A stretch of 64,000 bases of DNA from Fimenecus sp045655645. Its GTDB lineage: Bacteria > Bacillota > Clostridia > Oscillospirales > Acutalibacteraceae. The stretch is taken from contig JAZOPS010000049.1 in assembly GCA_045655645.1 (NCBI GenBank), positions 8,763 through 72,762 of the forward strand. The letters run 5' to 3'. Position 1 is the stretch's first letter. Each line of letters begins with the position of its first letter. Both the position numbers and the translations under genes were made by a program. This document shows, piece by piece, positions 33,141 to 41,480 of the stretch. The notes under the pieces were generated by a model that was not told the origin of the DNA, did no database searches, and was given only the letters and a program-made list of their open reading frames with translations.

Positions 33141-35636
33141 TTATTTAGCCTTGTATTGTGTTTTAATTATGTGTGTAATCGCTTTTGCGCCATTTGTAAT
33201 GTATTTTCCAATGTTGCCTGAAAGACCTGTTAAAACAGGATTTTTCAGGTCTTTTTCATTGATTCCGTCAGATTTACTTTCGTGAAGAACAACATTATCT
33301 TTGCTATATGGAAAAATAGAGCCGCTTTCATTAACAGTAAGTACTGAACCATCTGCAAAAGCACAAATTTCGTTTTTCTCGTCAACAGATATTCTGTCTT
33401 TTGACATTGGGTAAAGTCCAAAAATCGCTGTTTCTTGACTGCCGTTGTATGATGGTGCAATACTCTTGCCTTGAGCTGCAACAAGCGTGTATGTGTCAAG
33501 AATTTCGTCTTTTGCTCGGCTAAAATGATGTCTTTGCTTGCCGTAATAAGTTCCATAAGGATTCATTCTTACAGTTTTGTCTTTTTCTAATCTCATTGGA
33601 CAATGCGACATTGAAGAAAGAACTTGTCGTGAGTTTGCAATAATGATTCCACCATCTTCGTCATAAAGACCAACAAAACCGCCTGTTAATTGGTGATTGA
33701 ATGAATCAATATGGTCATTTTTAGCATCACATTCAGGGAAACTCTGTGTTCTGAATGACGAAACATCGTCCATAAAGTTTCTCTTGATAACTGATATATC
33801 ACCGCTAAGTTTTGGTGTAATCTGGAATGGTACAGTTTCTTTCCACTCCATATCGCTGTATCTACCTAAAGCAGAGTTTTCGGTTGAAATTGATGTTGTT
33901 TCGGCTGTATACGGATATTTAACTGTTGTGCGAACAAAAATAGCATCTGAAAATGGTGTTGCAAAGAAATCGTAAGTATAACTACCTGATTCAATTTCTT
34001 TAGGTAAATGAATTTCACCTTTAACGCTCACACCATAGCCGTTGCCACCAACAGAAAGGGGAGTCATACTTGTGTTTTTGAATTCATACTTATTTTTGCC
34101 ATAAGTGATATATGATTGCAAGAAATCATAATCACCAATTTTTTTGCCGTCAATCTGTGCAAAAGCGATTTGACCATGTGGTGTGAACATTAATTGAATT
34201 CTAGGTGTTTCAAGCAAGTTTTTAGGTTGTGCTTTTTCTTTCTTACCATCAAAAGAAAATTCCAAGTCATATTTGTCTTTAATTTTTTTGAATTTTAATA
34301 TTAAGAATGCAGACTTGCACTCGTCATCAGTAGCAACAGCAACAAAATCTTCAAGATATTTTGATTTAACAACCAATGAAGAAATATCAGAGATATTCTC
34401 TTTAATTTCAACCTGAACACTTTGTAAAAGTGAGTTCGTTATATTGTGAAGGATAATCTTTTTTGACTTTGGCATTGCAGAAATTTCGTCTTCAATAACT
34501 TTGTCACTTAAATCGAGAGCAGTTTTTTCTCTTTGAATATTTAAAACGGGAGTTGCGAGTCCAAAGTGAGTTGTTGAAAGCAAAAGCACTCTGTTTTTGA
34601 ATGATGGTGAGAGCATATCTCTGTCACTTGTGACCTTTGACATTGCTCTTGCACGCTCAATTCTTGTCCAGATTTTTCTGTTAAATGGCTTTTCTGACCA
34701 AGATGCATAACCTGTGAAATTGCCGTCAGCAGTATCATGTGTAAACTCAATTTTACCGATTGGTTTGTGATTTTTAATGTATCCACCAGGAGTATCAAAA
34801 ACAACATAGGGCAAGTCTGCAACTTCTTTAACAAGCCCGTGAATACCGTCAGTATTCGCAATTTTACCTGTCATTTTACCCATATCAATGGTTTCCCAGA
34901 ATATTGCATCAGCATCCATATTGATAAACAAGAAAAGGTCGTTATTTATTTCGCCTGATTCTTGCTTACTTCTTAAATCTTTTACCCACGCACGAAGACA
35001 ACCCGCATCACACACATCAGAGTTTGAATATGTGGGAATAATTGTCATGCTTTCGCCATTATAAGTGTAGGTGAGAGGGTTAAATGCTTCTTCATCATTA
35101 AGTTTTGGAATAATTGTTCTGAATGCATCAAAGGGCACACAACTATAATAAAGGCAAAGTGCCTTGACGCCAAGTTTGTTATATAAACTTACCTGTGAAG
35201 GTGTGAACATAACTTCTTGCGGGCGTACAATCTTTTCGCAAGTGCCAAAAATGTCTTCAAGACCACTACCATCAGGGTTGGTGATAGCAAGATTTATACT
35301 TTCACAGAATTCGTCTTCGGTCATTGCAGAAAGAGCACCATTGTTGTAGCCCATAATGATGTTTTCGTCGCCATATTTATCCACTCTTTCTTTCATCTTT
35401 TCAATGATGTCAGGAGCATATTCAGGCAAGATTTTCTGTAAAGAGAAAAAGTTCTCTGTATCCCAAGTGCCTTTAACTGGAATGCCTTGTTCATTAAACT
35501 CGGTAAGAGTATCAAGAATTTTTCTGATAATTCTTATGTCAGAACCAAAGCCTAAATTGTCGTTTGTATCCCCGCGATAAGAGTGATAGCAGTTAACATG
35601 AAAGCCATAAGCTATGTGTATTTTATTTTCAAGCAT
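33141..35636 (-). CDS. Large protein with a GH38/GH57-like N-terminal barrel (putative glycosidase)
   Basis: An 831-residue protein, apparently cytosolic (no signal peptide). The N-terminal 300 residues (IHIAYGFHVNCYHSYRGD, GIPVKGTWDTENF, IIMGYNNGALSAMTEDEF, TPSQVSLYNKLGVKAL) resemble the beta/alpha barrel shared by GH38 and GH57 enzymes; the rest looks like beta-rich domains as in alpha-mannosidases. I could not place the catalytic carboxylates with certainty, so the reaction is not assigned. Its start overlaps the phosphatase gene by 8 bases, which indicates one operon. A manA gene at 48 kb is consistent with mannose use but not evidence for this substrate. Confidence 0.5.
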   Translation of the reverse strand: MLENKIHIAYGFHVNCYHSYRGDTNDNLGFGSDIRIIRKILDTLTEFNEQGIPVKGTWDTENFFSLQKILPEYAPDIIEKMKERVDKYGDENIIMGYNNGALSAMTEDEFCESINLAITNPDGSGLEDIFGTCEKIVRPQEVMFTPSQVSLYNKLGVKALCLYYSCVPFDAFRTIIPKLNDEEAFNPLTYTYNGESMTIIPTYSNSDVCDAGCLRAWVKDLRSKQESGEINNDLFLFINMDADAIFWETIDMGKMTGKIANTDGIHGLVKEVADLPYVVFDTPGGYIKNHKPIGKIEFTHDTADGNFTGYASWSEKPFNRKIWTRIERARAMSKVTSDRDMLSPSFKNRVLLLSTTHFGLATPVLNIQREKTALDLSDKVIEDEISAMPKSKKIILHNITNSLLQSVQVEIKENISDISSLVVKSKYLEDFVAVATDDECKSAFLILKFKKIKDKYDLEFSFDGKKEKAQPKNLLETPRIQLMFTPHGQIAFAQIDGKKIGDYDFLQSYITYGKNKYEFKNTSMTPLSVGGNGYGVSVKGEIHLPKEIESGSYTYDFFATPFSDAIFVRTTVKYPYTAETTSISTENSALGRYSDMEWKETVPFQITPKLSGDISVIKRNFMDDVSSFRTQSFPECDAKNDHIDSFNHQLTGGFVGLYDEDGGIIIANSRQVLSSMSHCPMRLEKDKTVRMNPYGTYYGKQRHHFSRAKDEILDTYTLVAAQGKSIAPSYNGSQETAIFGLYPMSKDRISVDEKNEICAFADGSVLTVNESGSIFPYSKDNVVLHESKSDGINEKDLKNPVLTGLSGNIGKYITNGAKAITHIIKTQYKAK

Positions 35637-36099
35637 TTATATCACCATTCCCTTTAATATATTCAAATAATCTTGTGCAACCAAGCAGAATATCATCATA
35701 AGTAGTGCAAAAATCCCTTGTGTACCAAGGGTCAGCAACATCGCGGTCAATGTGAGCAAAACTCAATAATTTATGTATCTTGTTATTTTTATCATAACCG
35801 ATAATACGGTTTATGTTTCTCATATTTGCACTATCCATTCCAATTATGAAATCATATTTTTCATAGTCAGATTTTGTAAGTTGCACAGCTTGTCTTTTAG
35901 TATAGGGGATACCCATTTCATCAAGAATTTTCTTTGTGCCCCAATGAGTATCGTTGCCGATTTCTTCAGTGCTTGTTGCACTTGAACAAATAAGAAACTC
36001 ATTTTCTAAACCATTCTTTTTAACAATATCTTTCATCACAAACTCTGCCATAGTTGAACGACAGATATTTCCGTGACAAACGAATATTATTTTAATCAT
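35629..36099 (-). CDS. Low-molecular-weight protein-tyrosine phosphatase
   Basis: A 156-residue LMW-PTP with the P-loop VCHGNICRS (C8, R14, S15) and the general-acid loop ADPWYTRDF near residue 122. These cytosolic phosphatases act on phosphotyrosine or phosphoarginine proteins and often control polysaccharide synthesis kinases; no tyrosine or arginine kinase is in this window. It is the first gene of a two-gene unit, and its stop overlaps the start of the GH-like gene (ATGCTTGA). Confidence 0.9.
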   Translation of the reverse strand: MIKIIFVCHGNICRSTMAEFVMKDIVKKNGLENEFLICSSATSTEEIGNDTHWGTKKILDEMGIPYTKRQAVQLTKSDYEKYDFIIGMDSANMRNINRIIGYDKNNKIHKLLSFAHIDRDVADPWYTRDFCTTYDDILLGCTRLFEYIKGNGDINA

Positions 36100-36114
36100 A
36101 TAATCACCGAAAAT

Positions 36115-36144
36115 AGTTTATCACAAGTTACTATTTTTTGTCAA
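36115..36144 (-). promoter_or_regulatory. Promoter of the phosphatase/GH-like operon
   Basis: Minus strand TTGACA (complement of 36139-36144), 18-base spacer, TAAACT (complement of 36115-36120) with extended -10 TG. Confidence 0.6.
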
Positions 36145-36168
36145 AAAGATTATTACAATATTGCATAA

Positions 36169-36197
36169 TTGACTTTTAATTAAATCGATGATATATT
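36169..36197 (+). promoter_or_regulatory. Promoter of the orphan membrane protein gene
   Basis: TTGACT (36169-36174), 17-base spacer, TATATT (36192-36197) with extended -10 TG at 36189-36190. It is divergent from, and 25 bases away from, the phosphatase promoter. Confidence 0.65.
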
Positions 36198-36248
36198 AAC
36201 TTAAAAGTCGGTTAAATATCATATTTTGTTTTTTACGGAGAAAGTAAT

Positions 36249-36884
36249 ATGAATAAAAATATTAAAATGTTTGCAGAGTTCGAGGATGAAAGCAGACCAC
36301 ATAGGCAAATAATATTTGGACTTATAGTAATTACGGTCATCTTTTTAGGTCTTTTATATTTTGCTAGTTATAATATACGTTGGCTTTTTTATTTGGCGAG
36401 TTTAATTAGTGGTATTTTATTTCTTTTGGGATTACCATTATTATTTATTGATACATATATATACAGAAAATTATATTATACATATTTATCTGTTTTTAAA
36501 TTCCATACTGCATTTCTGTCAATTAATATGTCCTATGCAGTACTCGCTACAAGTTTTGATATTGAAATATGGTCGTATTTTTTGACTTGTGTGGTAATAG
36601 TTCTTATATCTATTATTCTATATTTCTTAAACAAAAAACAAATTGAGAAAGGGTTAAAATTAAAAAATCAGCCAAAGATTTATTTTGGATTGATTGTTTT
36701 TATTTGTGTTTGTGGAAGAATTATAGCTAAGACTTTTTTAGTAAACATGGATAATGGTATTCCTATGGTATTAGTTTCTATTGGTTTCTTTGTTGGAACC
36801 ATTAGTTTCTTAAATGCGGGAGTAAAAGACTTTTTGAAGTATTACTATATAAAACAAATAGAAAATGAAAAAGAAATATCCTGA
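36249..36884 (+). CDS. Unrecognised polytopic membrane protein
   Basis: I do not recognise a family. The 211-residue protein has a short charged N-terminus (MNKNIKMFAEFEDESRPHRQ) and about six to seven hydrophobic segments covering most of its length, with basic loops around residues 75 and 130-140. It ends in a charged tail (YYYIKQIENEKEIS). ACGGAG precedes the ATG at 36249. It is a single-gene unit with its own promoter. The codon choice looks more AT-rich than the neighbouring housekeeping genes, which may indicate a strain-specific gene. Confidence 0.7.
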   Translation: MNKNIKMFAEFEDESRPHRQIIFGLIVITVIFLGLLYFASYNIRWLFYLASLISGILFLLGLPLLFIDTYIYRKLYYTYLSVFKFHTAFLSINMSYAVLATSFDIEIWSYFLTCVVIVLISIILYFLNKKQIEKGLKLKNQPKIYFGLIVFICVCGRIIAKTFLVNMDNGIPMVLVSIGFFVGTISFLNAGVKDFLKYYYIKQIENEKEIS

Positions 36885-36959
36885 AACACAAACATTTTAG
36901 GACGGTTCTTCGGTATCAGATTGTTCCAATAACTAAAATTTAATATCTCACAAAAGAAA

Positions 36960-36997
36960 AGCCGATGGGACACCAACCATCGGCTAATTTAATTTTT
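36960..36997 (+). terminator. Terminator between the membrane protein gene and spoIIID
   Basis: AGCCGATGG (36960-36968), 8-base loop, CCATCGGCT (36977-36985), then AATTTAATTTTT. It lies 75 bases after the membrane protein stop. Confidence 0.85.
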
Positions 36998-37001
36998 AAA
37001 A

Positions 37002-37030
37002 GTATATTTTTATCTCTCTTTTCATATCTA
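37002..37030 (+). promoter_or_regulatory. Candidate sigma-E promoter of spoIIID
   Basis: GTATATT (37002-37008), 14-base spacer, CATATCTA (37023-37030). This partly fits the sigma-E pattern (xxATATT, 14-15 bases, CATAxxxT), the sigma factor that transcribes spoIIID in Bacillus. No sigma-A promoter is seen here. Confidence 0.4.
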
Positions 37031-37054
37031 TTTATGAACAAGGGAGGGCTTGAT

Positions 37055-37306
37055 TTGAAAGATTTAGTTGAAGTCAGAGCGGCAATGCTTGGTGAATATA
37101 TTGTTGAGAATGAAGCAACAGTCAGAGCAACGGCAAAAGCCTTTGGAATAAGCAAAAGCACAGTGCACATGGATGTTGCTGAAAGGCTTAAAAAAGTTAA
37201 TCCGTATTTATATAAAGAAGTGCGAAAAGTCCTTGAAATTAACAAAGCAGAGCGCCATATTCGTGGTGGTATGGCTACAAAAGAAAAATATATGTGTAAA
37301 AAATAG
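37055..37306 (+). CDS. spoIIID: Sporulation transcriptional regulator SpoIIID
   Basis: DNA-binding protein that reprogrammes mother-cell transcription between sigma-E and sigma-K. The protein is 83 residues: MKDLVEVRAAMLGEYIVE, then the helix-turn-helix ATVRATAKAFGISKSTVHMDV, and the C-terminal basic NKAERHIRGGMATKEKY. TTG 37055 is chosen since GGGAGGG at 37042-37048 lies 6 bases upstream and the resulting N-terminus matches the family; the frame stays open upstream through a terminator hairpin, which cannot be coding. Together with spoIVB it indicates a spore-former lineage. Confidence 0.95.
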   Translation: MKDLVEVRAAMLGEYIVENEATVRATAKAFGISKSTVHMDVAERLKKVNPYLYKEVRKVLEINKAERHIRGGMATKEKYMCKK

Positions 37307-37335
37307 AATTATTAAGAAAATTTGCCACAAATCAC

Positions 37336-37363
37336 TTGAATTTTAGCCATATTTGTGTATAAT
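37336..37363 (+). promoter_or_regulatory. Promoter of ileS
   Basis: TTGAAT (37336-37341), 16-base spacer, TATAAT (37358-37363). The leader of about 43 bases is too short for a T-box. Confidence 0.68.
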
Positions 37364-37412
37364 ATTATCTGTTAAAATATGTACATATATCACTTGAAAG
37401 GTGGACATTATA

Positions 37413-40400
37413 GTGGCAGACGAGAAAAATCTCTTTGTTGACCTTGAACATCAGGTCATGGAACTTTGGGACAAAGAGAAATATTATGAAAAACTTGTTG
37501 AGAAAAATAAGGGCAATAAAATGTTCCGTTTTCTTGACGGTCCTATCACTGCAAACAACCCAATGGGTATTCATCACGCTTGGGGTAGAAGCACAAAGGA
37601 TATTTTTATCCGTTATAAAGCAATGCGTGGTTATGATTGCCGTCGTCAGAACGGTTTTGACTCACAGGGTCTTTGGGTTGAAGTTGAGGTTGAAAAACAA
37701 CTTGGTTTCAAAACAAAGAAAGATATTGAAAATTATGGTATGGACAAGTTTACACGTCAGTGCGTTGACCGTGTAAAGCATTTCTCTGGCATCATTACTG
37801 AACAGTCAAAGAGACTTGGTCAGTGGATGGACTGGGACAACTCATACTACACAAATACAGACCTTAACATTCAGGGTATTTGGCATTTCTTAAAGGAATG
37901 TGATAATCACGGTTGGATTCAGCGTGAATACAAGCCAATGCCTTGGTGTCCAAGATGTGGTACATCACTTTCAGAGCATGAAATGACAGGCTCATATAAG
38001 ATGATGACACATAACTCTGTTTTCTTCAAACTCCCAATTGAAGAACTCGGCTCAAAAATTCTTGTTTGGACAACAACTCCTTGGACATTGTCTTCAAACG
38101 TTGCTTTGGCAGTTAACCCTGAAATTGACTATGTTGAAGTTAAAATCAAGAGTGATGACCAGACTCTTATTCTTGCTAAAAATGCAATTAAGTACCTTGG
38201 TGATGATAAACTCGAAGTTATTCGTGCACTTAAGGGTGAAGAACTTGTTGGACTTCATTATGAAACATGTTTTGCTGACATTCCTGCACAGCAAGGTTTT
38301 GAACACAAAATTGTTGCTTGGGAAGATGTTGCAGCTGACGAAGGTACAGGCGTTGTTCACATCGCTCCTGGTTGCGGTATCGAAGACTTTGAACTTGGTG
38401 AAAGACTTGGTCTTCCAAAGGTTATGCCTATCGATGATACAGGTATTTATCTTGAAGGCTTCGGCTTCATGACAGGTAAAGACAGCCACACTATCGCTGA
38501 CGAAGTTTTCGAAAAGCTTGACGAGCAGAACAAACTTTATAAAGTTGAGCCACACGAACACAGCTATCCAGTTTGCTGGAGATGTAAGAGCGAAATTGTT
38601 TTCCGTCTTGTTCCTGCTTGGTATATTAAGACAAGTGAAATTAAACCTAAACTTATTGAATGTGCAAATTCAGTTAAATGGGAGCCTGCTTCAAATGGTA
38701 AGCGTATGAATGACTGGCTTACAAATATGGGTGACTGGAATATTTCTCGTAAGCGTTATTATGGAATGCCACTTCCTTTCTATCCATGTAGCTGTGGTCA
38801 CATCACAGTTATTGGCTCAAAGGATGAACTTCGCGAGAAAGCAGTTGACCCAGCACAGGTTGATGCGCTTCCTGAACTTCACAGACCATGGGTTGATGAA
38901 GTTAAAATTAAATGTCCACATTGTGGTAAAGAAGTATCTCGTATTTCAGATATCGGTGACGTTTGGCTTGATGCTGGTATCGTTCCATTCTCAACACTTG
39001 ATTACTTTACAGACCGTGAATCATGGGAAAAGAACTTCCCAGCAGAATGGGTTACAGAAATGCACGAACAAGTTCGTCTTTGGTTCTACTCAATGCTCTT
39101 TATGAGTACTGTTCTTGTTGGCAAGGCTCCTTATGAAAGAGTTGTTACTAACGGTATGGTTGTTGCAGAAGACGGCTCTAAATTCTCAAAAACAGGCTTT
39201 ATGATTAAATTCGACGAAGCTGCAGAGAAAATTGGTGCTGATACTGTTCGTTATCTCTATGCAAGTGCACCAACTAACAATGATGTTCGCTTTGGTTATA
39301 ACCTTGGCGACGAAGCAAGAAGAAAGATGCTTGGTTTCTGGAATATCTATACATTCTTTGATACCTATGCACAGCTTGATAAACCAAACTTTGCTGATTA
39401 TAAAGTTGATTTCTCAAAGCTCACACCAATCGATAAATGGCTTGTTGTTAGAACTAATGAATTTTTAGAAAAAGCAACTGCTTATATGGATGATTATAAG
39501 TCATCTGCAATGATTAAAGATTTTGAAATCTTTGTTGATGATATTTCAAACTGGTATATCAGAACAAACCGTCGTCGTTTCTGGAAAACAGAAGACCAAG
39601 CTGATAAGATGGTTGCTTACTGGACACTCTTTAATGCACTTAAAGTTTGCGTTCAGACAATTGCTCCTATCACACCATTCATGACAGAATATATCTGGCA
39701 GAATCTTATTAAAGTATGTGACCCAACAGTTGCTGAGTCAGTTCACCTTAGTGATTGGCCAACAGCTCTTGAAGGTATTGAGGATGATGGTGTTATTGAA
39801 CAAACTGCTCTTGTTCGCGAAGTAATTGCAACAGCAATGAGACTTCGTAACGAACAGCAGATTAAAGTTCGTCAGCCTCTCGCAAAACTTTTTGTTTGCT
39901 GCAATGCAGAAACTGCTGATAAAATCAAGACTTTTGAGAAGAATATTCTTGACGAACTCAATATTAAAGCAGTTGAATATATTGATGACATCAATGTTCT
40001 TGAAGACCAGTTCCTTGCAGTTAACTTTAAAGTTGCAGGTGCAGTTCTCAAGCAGAATGTAAACAAGATGAAGCAAACTCTTGAAGGCCTTTCAGCAGAT
40101 GAAATGAAAGCTCTTACAACAGCGGTTGTTACTGGTGGTGAAGTAGAAGTTCCAGGTTGGGACGAAAAGTTTGACGCGTCAATCTTTGCTGTTCAGTCAA
40201 AGACAAAAGATGGTGTTGTTTCTGCTGAATTTGCTCCTGAAAGCGTTGTTGCTCTTGACATCGTTCTTACTGATGAACTTCTTAAAGAAGGTGTTGTTCG
40301 TGATATTATCCGTCAATGTCAGGTTGCTCGTAAAGATGCTAGATATCAGGTTGAACAAAGAATCAATGCATCAATCATTGTTGATGATGAGTTTATCGTA

Positions 40401-40547
40401 AATGCACTTAATGAAAAACTTTCATACATTGCAGGTGAACTTCTTGCTGATTCTGTTGTAATTAATGAAGAAATCAGCGCTGACTATTCAACAGAGTTCT
40501 CAATCAATGATAAGAAAATCAAAGTTTCAGTTGTTAAAGGAGAATAA
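37413..40547 (+). CDS. ileS: Isoleucyl-tRNA synthetase with altered HIGH motif
   Basis: Charges tRNA-Ile. The 1044-residue class I synthetase has the editing-domain motifs TTPWTLSSN and GTGVVHIAPG, zinc-type CxxC pairs (CPRCG, CWRC, CPHCG), KFSKT at 590-594 in place of KMSKS, and a C-terminal anticodon-binding region (LVVRTNEFLEKA...). The ATP signature aligned with HIGH reads G52-I-H-H55 in NPMGIHHAWG, so the first histidine is lost. GTG 37413 follows AAAGGTGG; another GTG at 37401 lies within that site. Length and domain order fit IleS rather than ValS or LeuS. Confidence 0.9.
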   Translation: MADEKNLFVDLEHQVMELWDKEKYYEKLVEKNKGNKMFRFLDGPITANNPMGIHHAWGRSTKDIFIRYKAMRGYDCRRQNGFDSQGLWVEVEVEKQLGFKTKKDIENYGMDKFTRQCVDRVKHFSGIITEQSKRLGQWMDWDNSYYTNTDLNIQGIWHFLKECDNHGWIQREYKPMPWCPRCGTSLSEHEMTGSYKMMTHNSVFFKLPIEELGSKILVWTTTPWTLSSNVALAVNPEIDYVEVKIKSDDQTLILAKNAIKYLGDDKLEVIRALKGEELVGLHYETCFADIPAQQGFEHKIVAWEDVAADEGTGVVHIAPGCGIEDFELGERLGLPKVMPIDDTGIYLEGFGFMTGKDSHTIADEVFEKLDEQNKLYKVEPHEHSYPVCWRCKSEIVFRLVPAWYIKTSEIKPKLIECANSVKWEPASNGKRMNDWLTNMGDWNISRKRYYGMPLPFYPCSCGHITVIGSKDELREKAVDPAQVDALPELHRPWVDEVKIKCPHCGKEVSRISDIGDVWLDAGIVPFSTLDYFTDRESWEKNFPAEWVTEMHEQVRLWFYSMLFMSTVLVGKAPYERVVTNGMVVAEDGSKFSKTGFMIKFDEAAEKIGADTVRYLYASAPTNNDVRFGYNLGDEARRKMLGFWNIYTFFDTYAQLDKPNFADYKVDFSKLTPIDKWLVVRTNEFLEKATAYMDDYKSSAMIKDFEIFVDDISNWYIRTNRRRFWKTEDQADKMVAYWTLFNALKVCVQTIAPITPFMTEYIWQNLIKVCDPTVAESVHLSDWPTALEGIEDDGVIEQTALVREVIATAMRLRNEQQIKVRQPLAKLFVCCNAETADKIKTFEKNILDELNIKAVEYIDDINVLEDQFLAVNFKVAGAVLKQNVNKMKQTLEGLSADEMKALTTAVVTGGEVEVPGWDEKFDASIFAVQSKTKDGVVSAEFAPESVVALDIVLTDELLKEGVVRDIIRQCQVARKDARYQVEQRINASIIVDDEFIVNALNEKLSYIAGELLADSVVINEEISADYSTEFSINDKKIKVSVVKGE

Positions 40548-40550
40548 AAG

Positions 40551-40763
40551 ATGTTTCAAGTTAGTAAAGATATGAATATCGGCGAAATCCTTGATAATGC
40601 AAGAGAAACAGTTCCATTCTTTTTAAGTCTTGGAATGCATTGCCTTGGCTGTCCTTCAGCTCGTGGTGAAACTGTTGAACAGGCTTGTATGGTTCACGGT
40701 GTTGACCCTGACGAGTTTGTTGAAGGAATTAACACATTCCTTAAAGAAAACGCAAATAAATAA
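40551..40763 (+). CDS. DUF1858-domain small protein
   Basis: A 70-residue protein made of a single DUF1858 domain: VSKDMNIGEILDNARETVPFFLSLGMHCLGCPSA followed by TVEQACMVHGVD, here given in pieces of the family pattern with its CxxC pair in CLGCPSA. Such proteins occur alone or fused to hybrid-cluster and redox proteins in anaerobes; the role is unknown but probably redox or metal related. It starts 3 bases after ileS, so it is co-transcribed, and a terminator follows. Confidence 0.85.
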   Translation: MFQVSKDMNIGEILDNARETVPFFLSLGMHCLGCPSARGETVEQACMVHGVDPDEFVEGINTFLKENANK

Positions 40764-40767
40764 TTTT

Positions 40768-40794
40768 AAATCCCCCTATTTACAGGGGGATTTT
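40768..40794 (+). terminator. Terminator after ileS-DUF1858
   Basis: AAATCCCCCT (40768-40777), ATTTAC loop, AGGGGGATTT (40784-40793), then a short T-run. Confidence 0.8.
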
Positions 40795-40814
40795 GTCTAA
40801 AAGAGGTGAGTTAT

Positions 40815-41480
40815 ATGAAACTTGACAGCAGATTAATGGCAATTGCCAATTTAGTAAGAGATAATAAGATTTTTGCAGACATTGGCACAGACCATGCTTA
40901 TTTGCCTGTGTATTTGGTTGAAAAAGGTATAATAAATAAAGCAATTGCAGCAGATTTGCGTGTAGGCCCTCTTGAAAATGCTAAGCTTGCTGTTGATTCA
41001 TATAACTATTCTGACAAAATTGAACTTCGTCTTTCTGACGGACTTGATAATTTTAAAGAAAATGAAGTGGAAGAAATCGCAATTGCTGGCATGGGTGGCC
41101 TTTTAATTTCTTCTTTTATTGAGCGTACTGTTTGGTTGAAAAATAGTAATATTCACTTGATTTTACAACCAATGACTCATGTTGAAGAATTGCGAAAAAC
41201 ACTCTTTGATAATGGCTTTATCATTGATAGTGAAGTTGTTGCAGAAGATGATGATAAACTTTACATAATTGTTAGTGCATATTATTATGGTGATGCAACA
41301 GCTTATACTGATTTCGACTTAATTGTCGGCAGATTGCCACATAATAATGATGATTTATCAAAAAAACATCTCACAAAGATTTATGAGAAATATAATAAAA
41401 AGTTTCTTGCACTAAAAAAAGCCAATAAAGAGTGTGAAGAATTAGGAAAAATAGTAGGGGAGTTGAGTAAATGGCAATAG
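40815..41480 (+). CDS. trmK: tRNA (adenine22-N1)-methyltransferase TrmK
   Basis: SAM-dependent methyltransferase forming m1A22 in tRNA. The 221-residue protein has SAM motif I FADIGTDHAYLPVYL near residue 20, motif II near AIAADLRVGPLENA, and AIAGMGGLLI (family GMGG) near 92, followed by LQPMTHVEELR. ATG 40815 is chosen with AGAGGTGA at 40802-40809; a GTG at 40806 lies inside that site. It overlaps nif3 by 10 bases, the usual Firmicutes trmK-nif3 (yqfN-yqfO) pair. Confidence 0.93.
   Translation: MKLDSRLMAIANLVRDNKIFADIGTDHAYLPVYLVEKGIINKAIAADLRVGPLENAKLAVDSYNYSDKIELRLSDGLDNFKENEVEEIAIAGMGGLLISSFIERTVWLKNSNIHLILQPMTHVEELRKTLFDNGFIIDSEVVAEDDDKLYIIVSAYYYGDATAYTDFDLIVGRLPHNNDDLSKKHLTKIYEKYNKKFLALKKANKECEELGKIVGELSKWQ

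Noticed and set aside
36893..36939. ATTTTAG...CTAAAAT hairpin after the membrane protein gene
   Set aside because: Seven AT-rich pairs with a long loop; the real terminator is at 36960-36997.
37307..37412. T-box leader of ileS
   Set aside because: The leader after the promoter is about 43 bases, too short, and no T-box core sequence is present.
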